Notes: generated by a model from the sequence alone, not told the origin. A stretch of DNA of 63,388 nucleotides from Amycolatopsis sp. (GCF_025464955.1 NZ_JAODNM010000119.1:1-63388); one strand, 5' to 3'; positions 7,253 to 15,330 are shown, counted from the first letter of the stretch. Translations and numbers: made by a program.

Positions 7253-8363
7253 CACGAATCTCCACGAGCAGATCTTCCAGGGTGGCCAGGCTGTGCCCGG
7301 CCAGCAGCCGATCGAGGTGCGGGAGAGCGGCCGCGATACCGGACTGCACCGGAGCGTATCCGTCCCTGCCCGCATGGGGATTCACCCAGAGTACGGCGTG
7401 CGCCAGCCGTCGCAGTCTGGCCAGCTGTTCGCCGAGCAGCCCGGGATCGCCACGCTCCCACCCGTCGGAGCACACCACGACCACGGATTGCCTGGCCAGA
7501 CCCCGTTGGCCCCACCGGTCGAGGAAGATCCGGACGGTCTCGCCGAGCCTCGTCCCGCCGGCGAAATCCGGCACCGCGCTGCCGGCTGCCAGCATCGCGC
7601 GCTCAGGGTCGCGCTGCCGCAGCTGACGCGACACCCTGGTGAGCCTCGTGCCGAGGGTGAACACCTCGGTCGTGGTCGGCGCCGCGCGGACCAAGACGTG
7701 CGCGAACCGCAGAAGGGCGTCGGCGTACGGACTCATCGAGCCCGAAACGTCGATGAGCAGCACGACCCGCCGCGGCCGCATGGTCCGCTGTCGGTAGGCC
7801 AGCCGCACGGGCTCACCCCCGCCGGCCAACATCGCGCGCAAGGTCCTCGCCGGGTCGAGCCGGCCCCGGCGGGCAGGCCTGCGACGCAAGGATCGACGAC
7901 GCGGCGGTGCGGGTCGCAGCACGGCGAACAGCTCACGGAGGTGTTCGCGCTCGGCCAGGGTCAATTCGCCGAGGTCGCGATGCCGGAGGACCTCGGTCTC
8001 GCTGGCTGCGGTCTTGACCTCGTCCGGATCGCCCTCCGACTCGCCGCTCCCCCGGGACGCGGTCAGGGAGGCGATCCTCGCCCGTTTGGGCTCCCGTAAA
8101 CGCGTCTGGCCGGCCTTCGGCGGCGTCGCGTCGAACCACCGTTCAAAGGCCTCGTCGTACCGTGGGAGGTCGTCGGGATCGGCGCACAGCGTCAGTCGAC
8201 CGGCCCAGTACAGCTGCGTCGGCATCGCGACATCGAGACGTTCGACGGCCCCGAGATAGGCCTGGACCCGATGGGCGTCACACGGCAAGCCGGCTTCGCG
8301 CAACGCCATGGCGAAGCCGGCGAACCCCGGCAGCGGGTCGGACACGGACACGGACACGGACAC
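7245..8363 (-). CDS. CoxE-like VWA-domain protein
   Basis: CoxE-like proteins work with a MoxR-type ATPase (CoxD) to mature CO dehydrogenase-type enzymes. The 372-residue protein has a basic, Arg-rich middle (RPAPPRRRSLRRRPARRGR) and a VWA fold from about residue 195 with the MIDAS motif LLIDVSGSMSPYADALL. The family-like N-terminus (PLPGFAGFAMALREAGLPCD) is present. The reading frame opens within four GTGTCC hexamers, so any of four in-frame GTG codons could start it; the first is taken here. Its usual partner MoxR lies 830 bases upstream on the same strand, separated by a divergent TetR gene. Confidence 0.82.
   Translation of the reverse strand: MSVSVSVSDPLPGFAGFAMALREAGLPCDAHRVQAYLGAVERLDVAMPTQLYWAGRLTLCADPDDLPRYDEAFERWFDATPPKAGQTRLREPKRARIASLTASRGSGESEGDPDEVKTAASETEVLRHRDLGELTLAEREHLRELFAVLRPAPPRRRSLRRRPARRGRLDPARTLRAMLAGGGEPVRLAYRQRTMRPRRVVLLIDVSGSMSPYADALLRFAHVLVRAAPTTTEVFTLGTRLTRVSRQLRQRDPERAMLAAGSAVPDFAGGTRLGETVRIFLDRWGQRGLARQSVVVVCSDGWERGDPGLLGEQLARLRRLAHAVLWVNPHAGRDGYAPVQSGIAAALPHLDRLLAGHSLATLEDLLVEIRDA
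8340..8363. repeat. Four GGACAC hexamers over the VWA start codon
   Basis: GGACAC is repeated four times exactly at 8340-8363. Read on the minus strand this is GTGTCC, so each unit supplies an in-frame GTG and the protein begins V-S-V-S-V-S-V-S. Changing the copy number would not shift the frame, but would change the start position and the distance to the ribosome-binding site. Confidence 0.9.
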
Positions 8364-8390
8364 CCGAGCATTGTGCGCTCCCCGTGCACA

Positions 8391-8424
8391 CGACTGCCCA
8401 CGGACGCGCGTCCGTGGGCAGTCG
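8391..8424. repeat. 34-bp perfect palindrome
   Basis: The two 17-bp halves (first half CGACTGCCCACGGACGC) are exact reverse complements with no loop. The palindrome lies between the start of the VWA gene and the monooxygenase stub, and its right edge abuts the last base of stub homology. It could be a terminator-like hairpin, a recombination scar or a protein-binding site. Confidence 0.93.
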
Positions 8425-8425
8425 G

Positions 8426-8485
8426 CTCACTGGCCAGCATCAAGCCCACCGGTCCGCCCCCGGCGATGACCACGTCGTAAGTCAT
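8426..8485 (-). pseudogene. 5' stub of an FAD-dependent monooxygenase
   Basis: Twenty codons read MTYDVVIAGGGPVGLMLASE. This is the beta-alpha-beta dinucleotide-binding start (GxGxxG) of the aromatic FAD monooxygenase family (PheA/RdmE/MhpA-like). GGGG precedes the ATG at a sensible distance. After LASE the similarity stops abruptly at the 34-bp palindrome, and the frame then runs into PTAHGRASVGSR and the GTGTCC repeats. The rest of the roughly 500-residue enzyme is absent. A divergent TetR gene immediately upstream is the usual partner of such enzymes, so a deletion fused to the palindrome is likely. Confidence 0.75.
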
Positions 8486-8527
8486 ATCTACCCCTTCGCT
8501 CATGGTTTCCATGATGCGCACAGAGTG

Positions 8528-8540
8528 TTTACTCAGTCAA
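8528..8540. promoter_or_regulatory. Candidate TetR operator
   Basis: TTTACTCAGTCAA is an imperfect palindrome (TTnACTCAGTnAA) in the 83 bases between the divergent TetR gene and the monooxygenase stub. This is the position and type of site used by autoregulating TetR repressors that control a divergent monooxygenase. Confidence 0.5.
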
Positions 8541-8568
8541 TAGTTAGTATCGTGGTAAAGTTCGCACC

Positions 8569-9195
8569 ATGGAAAACGAAGGGCTCCGCGAGCGCAAGAA
8601 GCGCACTACCCGAGGTTGGATCGCGGACGTGGCCTCGGGGTTGTTCTTCGAACACGGCTTCGAGAACGTGACCATCGCGGACGTGGCGGAGGCCGCGGAC
8701 GTCTCGAAGAAGACGGTCACCAACTACTTTCCCCGGAAGGAGGACATGTTCCTCGACCGGCAGGAGGATCGGCTGGTCGAGCTGGAGACCAGGATCCGTT
8801 CGCGGGCGGACGGTGAGTCGGTGCTCGCGGTCATGCGCAGCTATCAGCACGAACTCCTCGAGACCGGTCACCCGCTGTCGGGAGCCATCCAGGCCATCGA
8901 ACCGTTCTTCCGAGTAGTCCGCCAAAGCCTCTCGCTGACCGCCCGCTGGCGCGAGATGGGCAGCGAGATGCAGGACCGGATCGCGTCCGTCCTCGCCGAG
9001 GAAGTCGCTGACAACGCGCAAGCCAGGCTTATCGGTGCGGCGATCGGCTCCGCACTCGACACGATCTACATGATCGCCGTGGACCGGATGCTGCGTGGTG
9101 ACGCGCTCGAAGACGTCCGGCGCGACCAGGTCGGCGTGATCGACTCGGCGTTCGCCATGCTGGAGGACGGAATCGGGGACTACGGCAAGAAGTGA
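8569..9195 (+). CDS. TetR family transcriptional regulator
   Basis: The 208-residue repressor has an N-terminal helix-turn-helix at about residues 15-60 (VASGLFFEHGFENVTIADVA, then ADVSKKTVTNYFPRKEDMFL), typical of TetR proteins, followed by an all-helical ligand domain. It is transcribed away from the FAD monooxygenase stub, which was probably its target. It converges on the MoxR-like gene with one base between stops. Its ligand is unknown. The ATG at 9195-distal 8569 opens MENEGLRERKKRTTRG, a normal TetR start. Confidence 0.9.
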   Translation: MENEGLRERKKRTTRGWIADVASGLFFEHGFENVTIADVAEAADVSKKTVTNYFPRKEDMFLDRQEDRLVELETRIRSRADGESVLAVMRSYQHELLETGHPLSGAIQAIEPFFRVVRQSLSLTARWREMGSEMQDRIASVLAEEVADNAQARLIGAAIGSALDTIYMIAVDRMLRGDALEDVRRDQVGVIDSAFAMLEDGIGDYGKK

Positions 9196-9196
9196 C

Positions 9197-10093
9197 TCAC
9201 GACAGCAGGGTGTCCAGCTTCGCGCGGACGCGGTCGAGGTCCTCGCTGTACTTCAGCACCGCGCCCAGCGTCCTGGCCGCCGACTCCGCGTCCAGTTCCT
9301 CGCGGCCGAGCGTCTGCAGCGCCCTCGCCCAGTCCATCGACTCGGCGACGCCCGGCGGCTTCAGCAGTTCCATCTCACGCAGCCGCCGCACCGCGCCGGC
9401 CACCTGTGTCGCGAGCCGCTCGCCCAGCCCCGGCACCTTGCGGCGGAGAATCGCGATCTCACGCGCCAGGTCGGGATGTTCGAGCCAGTGGTAGAGACAG
9501 CGGCGCTTGAGCGCGTCGTGCACCTCTCGGGTCCGGTTCGAGGTCAGCACGACCAGCGGCGGCGTGGCCGCTCGCACCTCCCCATACTCCGGGATGGTGA
9601 CGGCGTTTTCGTCGAGAAGCTGCAGCAGGAACGCTTCGAACTCGTCGTCCGCGCGGTCGATCTCGTCGACGAGCAGCACGCACGGCGCTTCGGTCAACGC
9701 GCGCAGCAGTGGCCTGGCCAGCAGAAACCGCTCGGTGTAGAGCGACTGCTCGGCGGCTTCGACGTCGAGCGTGCCGACTGCCTCCAGCGCCCTCAGGTGC
9801 AACAGCTGGCGCGGGAAGTCCCACTCATACAGGGCCTGCGCGGCGTCGATGCCTTCGTGACACTGCAACCTGATCAGCGGCAGCCCGAACGCCTCGGACA
9901 GCGCGAGGGCCAACGACGTCTTCCCGGTGCCTGGTTCGCCTTCGCAGAACAACGGCCGCTGCATGCGGACCGCGAGAAACGCCGCCGTGGCAACACCCTC
10001 GTCGGCCAAGTAGCCGATCCCGTCGAGGGTTTGGGCCAGCTCGTCGGGCGAACCTATCGAATCCGTCGTCGCACCCGTCGTCGCACCCGTCAC
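9197..10093 (-). CDS. MoxR/CoxD-type AAA+ ATPase
   Basis: MoxR-type ATPases act as chaperones with VWA proteins to activate large metalloenzymes. The 298-residue protein has Walker A GEPGTGKTSLA near residue 53, Walker B VLLVDEIDRADDEFE near 140, and the sensor region LVVLTSNRTREVHDALKRRC near 178. The repeated TGATTGATT-like N-terminal segment (MTGATTGATTDSIG) comes from a short direct repeat in the DNA and may not be part of the core. It follows the MocA-like gene by 27 bases. The VWA partner is separated from it by a TetR gene on the other strand. Confidence 0.88.
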   Translation of the reverse strand: MTGATTGATTDSIGSPDELAQTLDGIGYLADEGVATAAFLAVRMQRPLFCEGEPGTGKTSLALALSEAFGLPLIRLQCHEGIDAAQALYEWDFPRQLLHLRALEAVGTLDVEAAEQSLYTERFLLARPLLRALTEAPCVLLVDEIDRADDEFEAFLLQLLDENAVTIPEYGEVRAATPPLVVLTSNRTREVHDALKRRCLYHWLEHPDLAREIAILRRKVPGLGERLATQVAGAVRRLREMELLKPPGVAESMDWARALQTLGREELDAESAARTLGAVLKYSEDLDRVRAKLDTLLS

Positions 10094-10120
10094 AGCTCGC
10101 AGCGTAGCTCTCCGCGGCGG

Positions 10121-10690
10121 TCAGCGCGTCAGATCGGCCGGGGTATCGACGTCGTGGCCACGCCCGAGGTCACCACACTCGACCAGGCGGAGATCCTCCC
10201 GGTTCGCCAGCCAGTCCCGTGCTCCGCGGTCGCCGCTCGCGCCGGCGGCGACTTCGGCCCACCAGCGGCGGCCGAGCAGGACCGGGTGGCCGGGGACGCC
10301 GTCGTAACTCGCCCGCGCCACGACGTCCGGCGCGGCGGACGCGCACACCCTCCGCAGCACTTCAGGTACGACCCAGGGAAGGTCGACGAGGTGGATGAGA
10401 ACGGCATCGGCGTCAAGGCCCGCGATGGCTTCGAGGCCCGCCCGCAGCGACATGCCCATCCCTTGGGCCCAGTCCTCGGCGTAGACGGCAAGGGCCGGAT
10501 CGGGCAGCAGCGACCTTGCGGTTTCGGCGTCCGCACCCAGCACCACGCGTAGCGGGGCGCACCCGCTCGCGGTGAGGACCCGCAAGGCCCGCAGCAGCAA
10601 CGGCTCGTCGTCGAACTGGACCAGCGCCTTCGGCTTCCCCATCCGGCGTCCGGCGCCGGCGGCCAGCAGGAGACCCGCGGTGTCAGCCAC
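10121..10690 (-). CDS. MocA/MobA-like molybdopterin nucleotidyltransferase
   Basis: This family transfers CMP or GMP to molybdopterin for CO dehydrogenase/xanthine oxidase-type enzymes. The 189-residue protein starts at a GTG (VADTAGLLLAAGAGRRMGKP), giving the NTP-transferase signature LLAAGAGRRMGKPKAL at once. Later come LIHLVDLPWVVPEVLRR (the metal-binding Asp region) and GVPGHPVLLGRRWW, as in MocA. The GTG overlaps the end of the pca regulator by 8 bases, so translation may be coupled. With the MoxR, VWA and XdhC genes it forms a molybdoenzyme maturation set. Confidence 0.85.
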   Translation of the reverse strand: MADTAGLLLAAGAGRRMGKPKALVQFDDEPLLLRALRVLTASGCAPLRVVLGADAETARSLLPDPALAVYAEDWAQGMGMSLRAGLEAIAGLDADAVLIHLVDLPWVVPEVLRRVCASAAPDVVARASYDGVPGHPVLLGRRWWAEVAAGASGDRGARDWLANREDLRLVECGDLGRGHDVDTPADLTR

Positions 10691-11501
10691 GCGCGGCTCG
10701 CACCCGTGGCACGGCGGCGAGGTCGGCTTCGATGCCGGCGGCGGCCGCCAGCAGCGGCGGTACCAGCTCCTCGCGGACGGATTCCGTCGTGGTGCGGCTG
10801 GCATGGGTGGACAGGTTGACCGCCGCGACCACCTGCCCGCTGCGGTCCCGGATCGGGGCGGCGACCGAGCGCAGCCCCTCTTCAAGCTCCTGGTCGACCA
10901 TGGCCCAGCCCTGGCGGACGACCTTGGCCAGCTCGGCCAGTACCGCATCGGACGAGGTCAGGGTGCGGGCAGTGAGCTTTTCGAGCTCGGCGCGGTAGAG
11001 ATAGCGATCGAGGCTTTCCGGCGGCAACCCAGCGAGCAGGACGTGTCCCATCGACGTGGCGTAGGCCGGGAACCGGGTGCCGATGTTGATCCTGACGCTC
11101 ATGATCCGCGACACCCCGACCCGCGCGACGTAGACGATGTCCGTGTCTTCCAGCACCGACACCGAGCTCGACTCGTGGACGGCGGCGGACAGGCTTTCCA
11201 GGTGCGGCTGGGCGACCTCAGCCAGTGACAGGCTCGACAGGTAGGCGTAGCCGAGTTCCAGTACGCGGGCGGTCAGGGTGAAGTACTTGCCGTCCGTGCG
11301 AACGTAACCGAGGTCGGCAAGGGTCAGCAGGAAGCGGCGGGCGGCGGCCCTGGTGAGCCCGGTCGACCGCGCGACATCGCTCAGCGTGAGCTCCTGTGCC
11401 CCGGCGTGGAACGCCTTGATCACCGCGAGCCCGCGCTCCAGCGACTGCACGTGGTACGTGCCGCGCTCGACCACTTCACCTTCGTCCATACCCGGCAACA
11501 T
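10683..11501 (-). CDS. IclR family regulator of the pca operon (PcaR/PobR type)
   Basis: The 272-residue protein has an N-terminal winged helix (RGLAVIKAFHAGAQELTLSD, then TRAAARRFLLTLADLGYV) and a C-terminal IclR effector domain (SSSVSVLEDTDIVYVARVGV, GHVLLAGLPPESLDRYLYRA). The motif R-x-FLLTLA and the alignment with PcaR/PcaU/PobR proteins fit a regulator that senses protocatechuate or beta-ketoadipate. Its ATG overlaps the pcaC stop by one base (TAATG), so it is the last pca cistron and autoregulates with the operon. A second ATG four codons on could also be used. Confidence 0.87.
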   Translation of the reverse strand: MLPGMDEGEVVERGTYHVQSLERGLAVIKAFHAGAQELTLSDVARSTGLTRAAARRFLLTLADLGYVRTDGKYFTLTARVLELGYAYLSSLSLAEVAQPHLESLSAAVHESSSVSVLEDTDIVYVARVGVSRIMSVRINIGTRFPAYATSMGHVLLAGLPPESLDRYLYRAELEKLTARTLTSSDAVLAELAKVVRQGWAMVDQELEEGLRSVAAPIRDRSGQVVAAVNLSTHASRTTTESVREELVPPLLAAAAGIEADLAAVPRVRAARG

Positions 11502-11932
11502 TAGTAACCGTCGCCGTCCGCTGGTGGACGGGCGGTCGGTTCACCCAGGTCGGCAAGGGTGCGCTGGGCGATGACGAAGGCCGAGTTACCGGCCGGAGCG
11601 CCTGCGTACACCGAGGTGTGCAGGAGCACCTCGCCGATCTCGGCGGCGGTCAATCCATTGTGGACGGCAGCCCGCACGTGCATGGGCAGTTCGTCGTGAC
11701 ACTTCAACGCGGTCAGTGCTGCCAGCGTGATGACACTGCGCGTCCGCCGGTCCAGCTCGTCCCGGCTCCACACCGAACCCCAGGCACCGCGTGTGATGTA
11801 GTCCTGGAACGGCTGCGAGAACTCCGTAGTCCGCTCGATGGCTCGGTCGACGTGCTCGTCGCCGAGCACTTCGCGGCGCACTCGCATCCCGGCCTCGTAG
11901 GCGTTGTCGGTGTCATTGACGTTGTCGGTCAT
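11501..11932 (-). CDS. pcaC: 4-carboxymuconolactone decarboxylase
   Basis: PcaC converts 4-carboxymuconolactone to beta-ketoadipate enol-lactone. The 143-residue protein is a stand-alone CMD-fold protein: YEAGMRVRREVLGDEHVDRA near residue 12, WSRDELDRRTRSVITLAALT near 53, and the C-terminal GLTAAEIGEVLLHTSVYAGAP. In many actinobacteria PcaC is fused to PcaD as PcaL; here the two are separate genes whose ends overlap by 4 bases. Confidence 0.93.
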   Translation of the reverse strand: MTDNVNDTDNAYEAGMRVRREVLGDEHVDRAIERTTEFSQPFQDYITRGAWGSVWSRDELDRRTRSVITLAALTALKCHDELPMHVRAAVHNGLTAAEIGEVLLHTSVYAGAPAGNSAFVIAQRTLADLGEPTARPPADGDGY

Positions 11933-12702
11933 GACGAGCTCTTCAGGTGGCCGAGGATGAGGTCGATGAACGCGCTGGGCTGCTCGACGTTGCCCAGGTG
12001 GGCAGCGCCGTCGACGATCTCCAGCCGGGCGTCGGGGATCCCGGCGGCTATCCGCCGGCCGTGCTCCGGCGGGGTCGCCCGATCTTCCGCTCCGGCGATG
12101 ACCAGTGTCGGAGCGGTGATGGCAGCCAGGTCAGCGGTCAGGTCCATCCGCTCGATCGCGCCGCAGCACTCGGCGTAACCATCGTCGGGCGTCGCCGTGA
12201 CCATCTCCTGGAAGTAGGAGACACGGTCGGGATTCGCCTCCGCGTAAGCCGGCGTGAGCCAACGCGCGACGACGGCTTCGGCGATCGACCCGGTACCGCG
12301 GGCACGGACGGTCAGGGCCCGGTCGGCCCACATCTCGGCCGGCCCCAGCTTCGCCGACGTGCAACACAGCACGAGCGACGCCACCCGGTCCGGCGAATGC
12401 GCGCCCGCCCACATACCGGTCATGCCGCCCAACGACAGCCCGACGATGTGCGCCCGCGCGACGTCGAGTGAATCGAGTAGCGCGAACAGGTCGCCTGCCA
12501 GCTCACCGAGCGAATAGGGACCGGGCGGAACCGGCGAGTCGCCATGCCCGCGATGGTCGTAGCGGATCACGCGGAACCCGTGGTCCGACAAGGCTTTGGC
12601 CTGCGAGTCCCACATCCGCAGGTCGCTGCCCAGCGAACCGCTGAGCACGACCGCCTCACCGCCGGGCTGACCCTCGACCACGCGATGGACTTCGACCGTC
12701 AC
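11929..12702 (-). CDS. pcaD: 3-oxoadipate enol-lactonase
   Basis: PcaD hydrolyses beta-ketoadipate enol-lactone to beta-ketoadipate. The 257-residue alpha/beta hydrolase has the oxyanion region LSGSLGSDLRMWDSQAKAL, the nucleophile elbow GLSLGGM with Ser near residue 95, the acid region ITAPTLVIAGAEDRATPPEH and the catalytic His in AAHLGNVEQP near the end. It is coupled to pcaB upstream and pcaC downstream by 4-base overlaps. Confidence 0.93.
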   Translation of the reverse strand: MTVEVHRVVEGQPGGEAVVLSGSLGSDLRMWDSQAKALSDHGFRVIRYDHRGHGDSPVPPGPYSLGELAGDLFALLDSLDVARAHIVGLSLGGMTGMWAGAHSPDRVASLVLCCTSAKLGPAEMWADRALTVRARGTGSIAEAVVARWLTPAYAEANPDRVSYFQEMVTATPDDGYAECCGAIERMDLTADLAAITAPTLVIAGAEDRATPPEHGRRIAAGIPDARLEIVDGAAHLGNVEQPSAFIDLILGHLKSSS

Positions 12703-14048
12703 GAATTCTCCTTCCGCCGAGCCTGATGAGCGGACAGCGCGCGCTCGACGAACACCCGCGCACTGCCCAAGTAGGACTCCGGGTCGAGCAGTTCGGCGAG
12801 TTGCCCGCGGTTCAAGTGTTTTCCCACCAGAGGATCGGCCATCATCAGCTCGACGAGGTCACCGCCTTGCGCGCAGCATCTGCCGACGGCGTCGTGCGCG
12901 GCGAGTCGCCCGGTGTGCGGAACAAGCGCGGCCGTGACCCGCTCGGCGAGCAACGCACCTTCCGTGAGATCGAGGTTCACGCGCATTCGAGCCGGATCGA
13001 CCCGGAGCCGCTCAAGGCTCGTGCGCAACCAGTGCACGGCCGACCCGGTGGCCCGCAACAGTTCGGTGAACGGCCGCCACTCGCTGTGCCAGGCGCCGGC
13101 CGCACGCTGGTACTCCTGTTCCATCGCCCCGAACAGCGTAGCCACCAGGCCGGGCGCCTGCCGGGCGCACGCCAGCGCGGACACCGCCGCGACCGGATTC
13201 CGCTTGTGCGGCATGGTGGACGACCCGCCGCTGCCGGGCGGCCCCTGCTCGGCGAGTTCGCCGACCTCGGTCTGCGCGAGGAGCGTGACCGTGCGGGCGA
13301 TGGTGGCGACCGCGCCGGACACCTGGCCGAGCGCCGAAGCGACCTCGGCGATCCTGGTGCGTTCGGTATGCCAGGGCAACACCGGCTCGGCGAGCCCCAG
13401 CCGTTCGCTGAATGCCTTGAGTACGGCCGTCCCCGGATCACCGAGCGAGGCCAAGGTGCCCACGGCCCCGCCGAGTTGCGCCGTCGGCCTCAGGTCCCGA
13501 AGCGCGGCGGCCGCGGTATCCACACCGGACAGCCAGCCCGCCGCGGTCAGGCCGAACGTCGTCGGCAGCGCCTGCTGGAGCAACGTCCGTCCCACCTGGA
13601 CAGTACTGATGTGCTCCCTGGCGAGCTCGGCCAGCAGCTCGGCACAGGCGTCCAGGTCTTCGAGCAGGACGGTGCGCGCCCTGGCCACGACGAGCATCGC
13701 CGCCGAGTCCATGACATCCTGGCTGGTGGCGCCGAAATGCACGTACCCGGCGGCGTCCCCGTGGACCTCCGCGGTCAGCGCCCGGATCAGCGGCGCGGCC
13801 GGGTTGCCGATCGCCTTCGCCCGTTCGCCCAACTCCGCGATGTCGTAGTACTCGAGGTGGCAGGCCTCGGCGATCCTGTCCGCATAGGAGCGTTGGATGA
13901 GACCGACGTCGGCCTGGGCCCCGGCCAGCGCCGACTCGACGTCCAGCAGCGCGCGCAACCAGGCCGGATCGCCGGTCTCGGCGCGCACTGGACCGGCCGC
14001 GAGCACTCCGTCGAACAGCTCGGACACCGACGCCACCCTTCCTTCCAC
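12699..14048 (-). CDS. pcaB: 3-carboxy-cis,cis-muconate cycloisomerase
   Basis: PcaB lactonises carboxymuconate to 4-carboxymuconolactone. The 449-residue protein belongs to the fumarase/adenylosuccinate lyase superfamily. It shows the signature GSSTMPHKRNPVAA near residue 277, the GYVHFGATSQDVMDSAAM block near 100, and HSEWRPFTELL near 320. It starts 8 bases after pcaG ends. A long frame on the opposite strand is only its shadow. Confidence 0.94.
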   Translation of the reverse strand: MEGRVASVSELFDGVLAAGPVRAETGDPAWLRALLDVESALAGAQADVGLIQRSYADRIAEACHLEYYDIAELGERAKAIGNPAAPLIRALTAEVHGDAAGYVHFGATSQDVMDSAAMLVVARARTVLLEDLDACAELLAELAREHISTVQVGRTLLQQALPTTFGLTAAGWLSGVDTAAAALRDLRPTAQLGGAVGTLASLGDPGTAVLKAFSERLGLAEPVLPWHTERTRIAEVASALGQVSGAVATIARTVTLLAQTEVGELAEQGPPGSGGSSTMPHKRNPVAAVSALACARQAPGLVATLFGAMEQEYQRAAGAWHSEWRPFTELLRATGSAVHWLRTSLERLRVDPARMRVNLDLTEGALLAERVTAALVPHTGRLAAHDAVGRCCAQGGDLVELMMADPLVGKHLNRGQLAELLDPESYLGSARVFVERALSAHQARRKENS

Positions 14049-14055
14049 GTTGGAC

Positions 14056-14601
14056 TTACAGGTCGAAGAAGACTGTCTCCCCTTCGCCCTGCAAGCGCAC
14101 GTCGAAGCGGTAGCCGTCGTCGGTGCGCACCGCCACCACCGTGGCCCGGCGGTCCTCCGGAACCGTGAGCAGCACCGGGTCGGCGGCGTTCGCTTCGGCG
14201 TACTCCGGGAAGTAGATCCTGGTCACCACCCGGCCGAGCATCCCCCGGGCGAAGACCGACACGTCGATGTGCGGAGCCTCGTCCTGGCTTCCGGTGCCGG
14301 GCAGCGCGCCCGGAATCACCGTGTGGATCGCGTAGTTCCCGTCTTCATCGGTCGGGGCCCGGCCGAAACCCCGGAAGCCGGTGACCGCGCCGCGCGGGTC
14401 GTCCGGGTGGTCGAAACGGCCGTCGGGATCGGCTTGCCAGGTCTCGATCAGCGCGTCGGGCACGATCTCGCCGGCACCGTCGAACACCGTGCCGCGAATC
14501 CACACCGCACCGGGTGTCCCGTCCGGGACGACGTTGGGCCCATCCGGCCAGATCAGCCCGATCGTCAGGTAAGGCCCGACGGTCTGCGAAGGCGTGCTCA
14601 T
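14056..14601 (-). CDS. pcaG: Protocatechuate 3,4-dioxygenase alpha subunit
   Basis: The alpha subunit pairs with PcaH in the non-heme Fe(III) intradiol dioxygenase that opens the protocatechuate ring. The 181-residue protein starts MSTPSQTVGPYLTIGLIWPD and contains VPDALIETWQADPDGRFDHP and HIDVSVFARGMLGRVVTRIY. It carries no iron-ligand Tyr/His set, as expected for the alpha chain. Its start overlaps the pcaH stop by 4 bases. Confidence 0.94.
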   Translation of the reverse strand: MSTPSQTVGPYLTIGLIWPDGPNVVPDGTPGAVWIRGTVFDGAGEIVPDALIETWQADPDGRFDHPDDPRGAVTGFRGFGRAPTDEDGNYAIHTVIPGALPGTGSQDEAPHIDVSVFARGMLGRVVTRIYFPEYAEANAADPVLLTVPEDRRATVVAVRTDDGYRFDVRLQGEGETVFFDL

Positions 14602-15320
14602 TCGTCGTCCTCGTCTTCCTCGTCCTCGAACACGGACGCGTCCTTACCGCGCAGCACGATGTCGAACTCGAAGCCCAGCGCCCATTCCTCGCTCGTCCGC
14701 TCGAAGTCGAACCGCGACACCATCCGCTGCCGGGCCTTCTCGTCCGGGATCGAGTTGAAGATCGGGTCCTGGAAGAACAGCGGGTCGTCCGGGAAGTACA
14801 TCTGGGTGACCAGACGCTGGGTGAACGCGCTGCCGAACACCGAGAAGTGGATATGTGCCGGACGCCAGGCGTTCCGGTGGTTCTTCCATGGATACGCACC
14901 CGGTTTGATCGTGGTGAACTCGTACCGGCCCTCGTCGTCGGTCAGGGTGCGCCCGAGCCCGTCGAAGTTCGGGTCGAGCGGCGACGGCCACTGGTCCCGC
15001 ACGTGCCGGTACCGGCCGCCCGCGTTCGCCTGCCAGATCTCGATGAGCGAATTCCGCACGGGACTGCCGTCGCCGTCGAGCAGCCTGCCGCCGACGACGA
15101 TGCGCTGGCCCTGCGGCTCGCCCACGTGCTGGCGGGTCAGGTCGTTGTCGAGGTCGCCGAGCCTGCCCGGGCCGAGCACCGGCCCGGTGATCTCGGTCAA
15201 CATCTGGGGCAACAGCACCAGCGGCTGTTTCGGATGCCGCAAGGCGGTGGACCGATAGCCTTCGAAATCGGGTGGCGCGTGGGTGCCTTCGGGATCACGC
15301 CGGTACTCGGGCAAACGCAT
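14598..15320 (-). CDS. pcaH: Protocatechuate 3,4-dioxygenase beta subunit
   Basis: PcaH carries the active-site iron. The 240-residue protein shows intradiol dioxygenase motifs: LIEIWQANAGGRYRHVRDQW near residue 93 with a ligand Tyr, and GAYPWKNHRNAWRPAHIHFS near 143 with the second Tyr and the HxH ligand pair. An acidic run of Asp/Glu ends the protein. The ATG at 15320 (MRLPEYRRDPEGTHAPPDF) is chosen over a longer unrelated frame; it follows pcaF by 10 bases. Confidence 0.95.
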   Translation of the reverse strand: MRLPEYRRDPEGTHAPPDFEGYRSTALRHPKQPLVLLPQMLTEITGPVLGPGRLGDLDNDLTRQHVGEPQGQRIVVGGRLLDGDGSPVRNSLIEIWQANAGGRYRHVRDQWPSPLDPNFDGLGRTLTDDEGRYEFTTIKPGAYPWKNHRNAWRPAHIHFSVFGSAFTQRLVTQMYFPDDPLFFQDPIFNSIPDEKARQRMVSRFDFERTSEEWALGFEFDIVLRGKDASVFEDEEDEDDE

Positions 15321-15330
15321 CAGTCGCTCC

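Noticed and set aside
5981..7642. 553-codon plus-strand frame over the XdhC and VWA genes
   Set aside because: Both minus-strand genes are recognised with motifs and coupled starts; the plus frame is a shadow.
12726..14168. Long plus-strand frame opposite pcaB (480 codons)
   Set aside because: It is the high-GC antisense shadow of a clear cycloisomerase gene, with Arg/Gly/His-rich composition and no recognisable motif.
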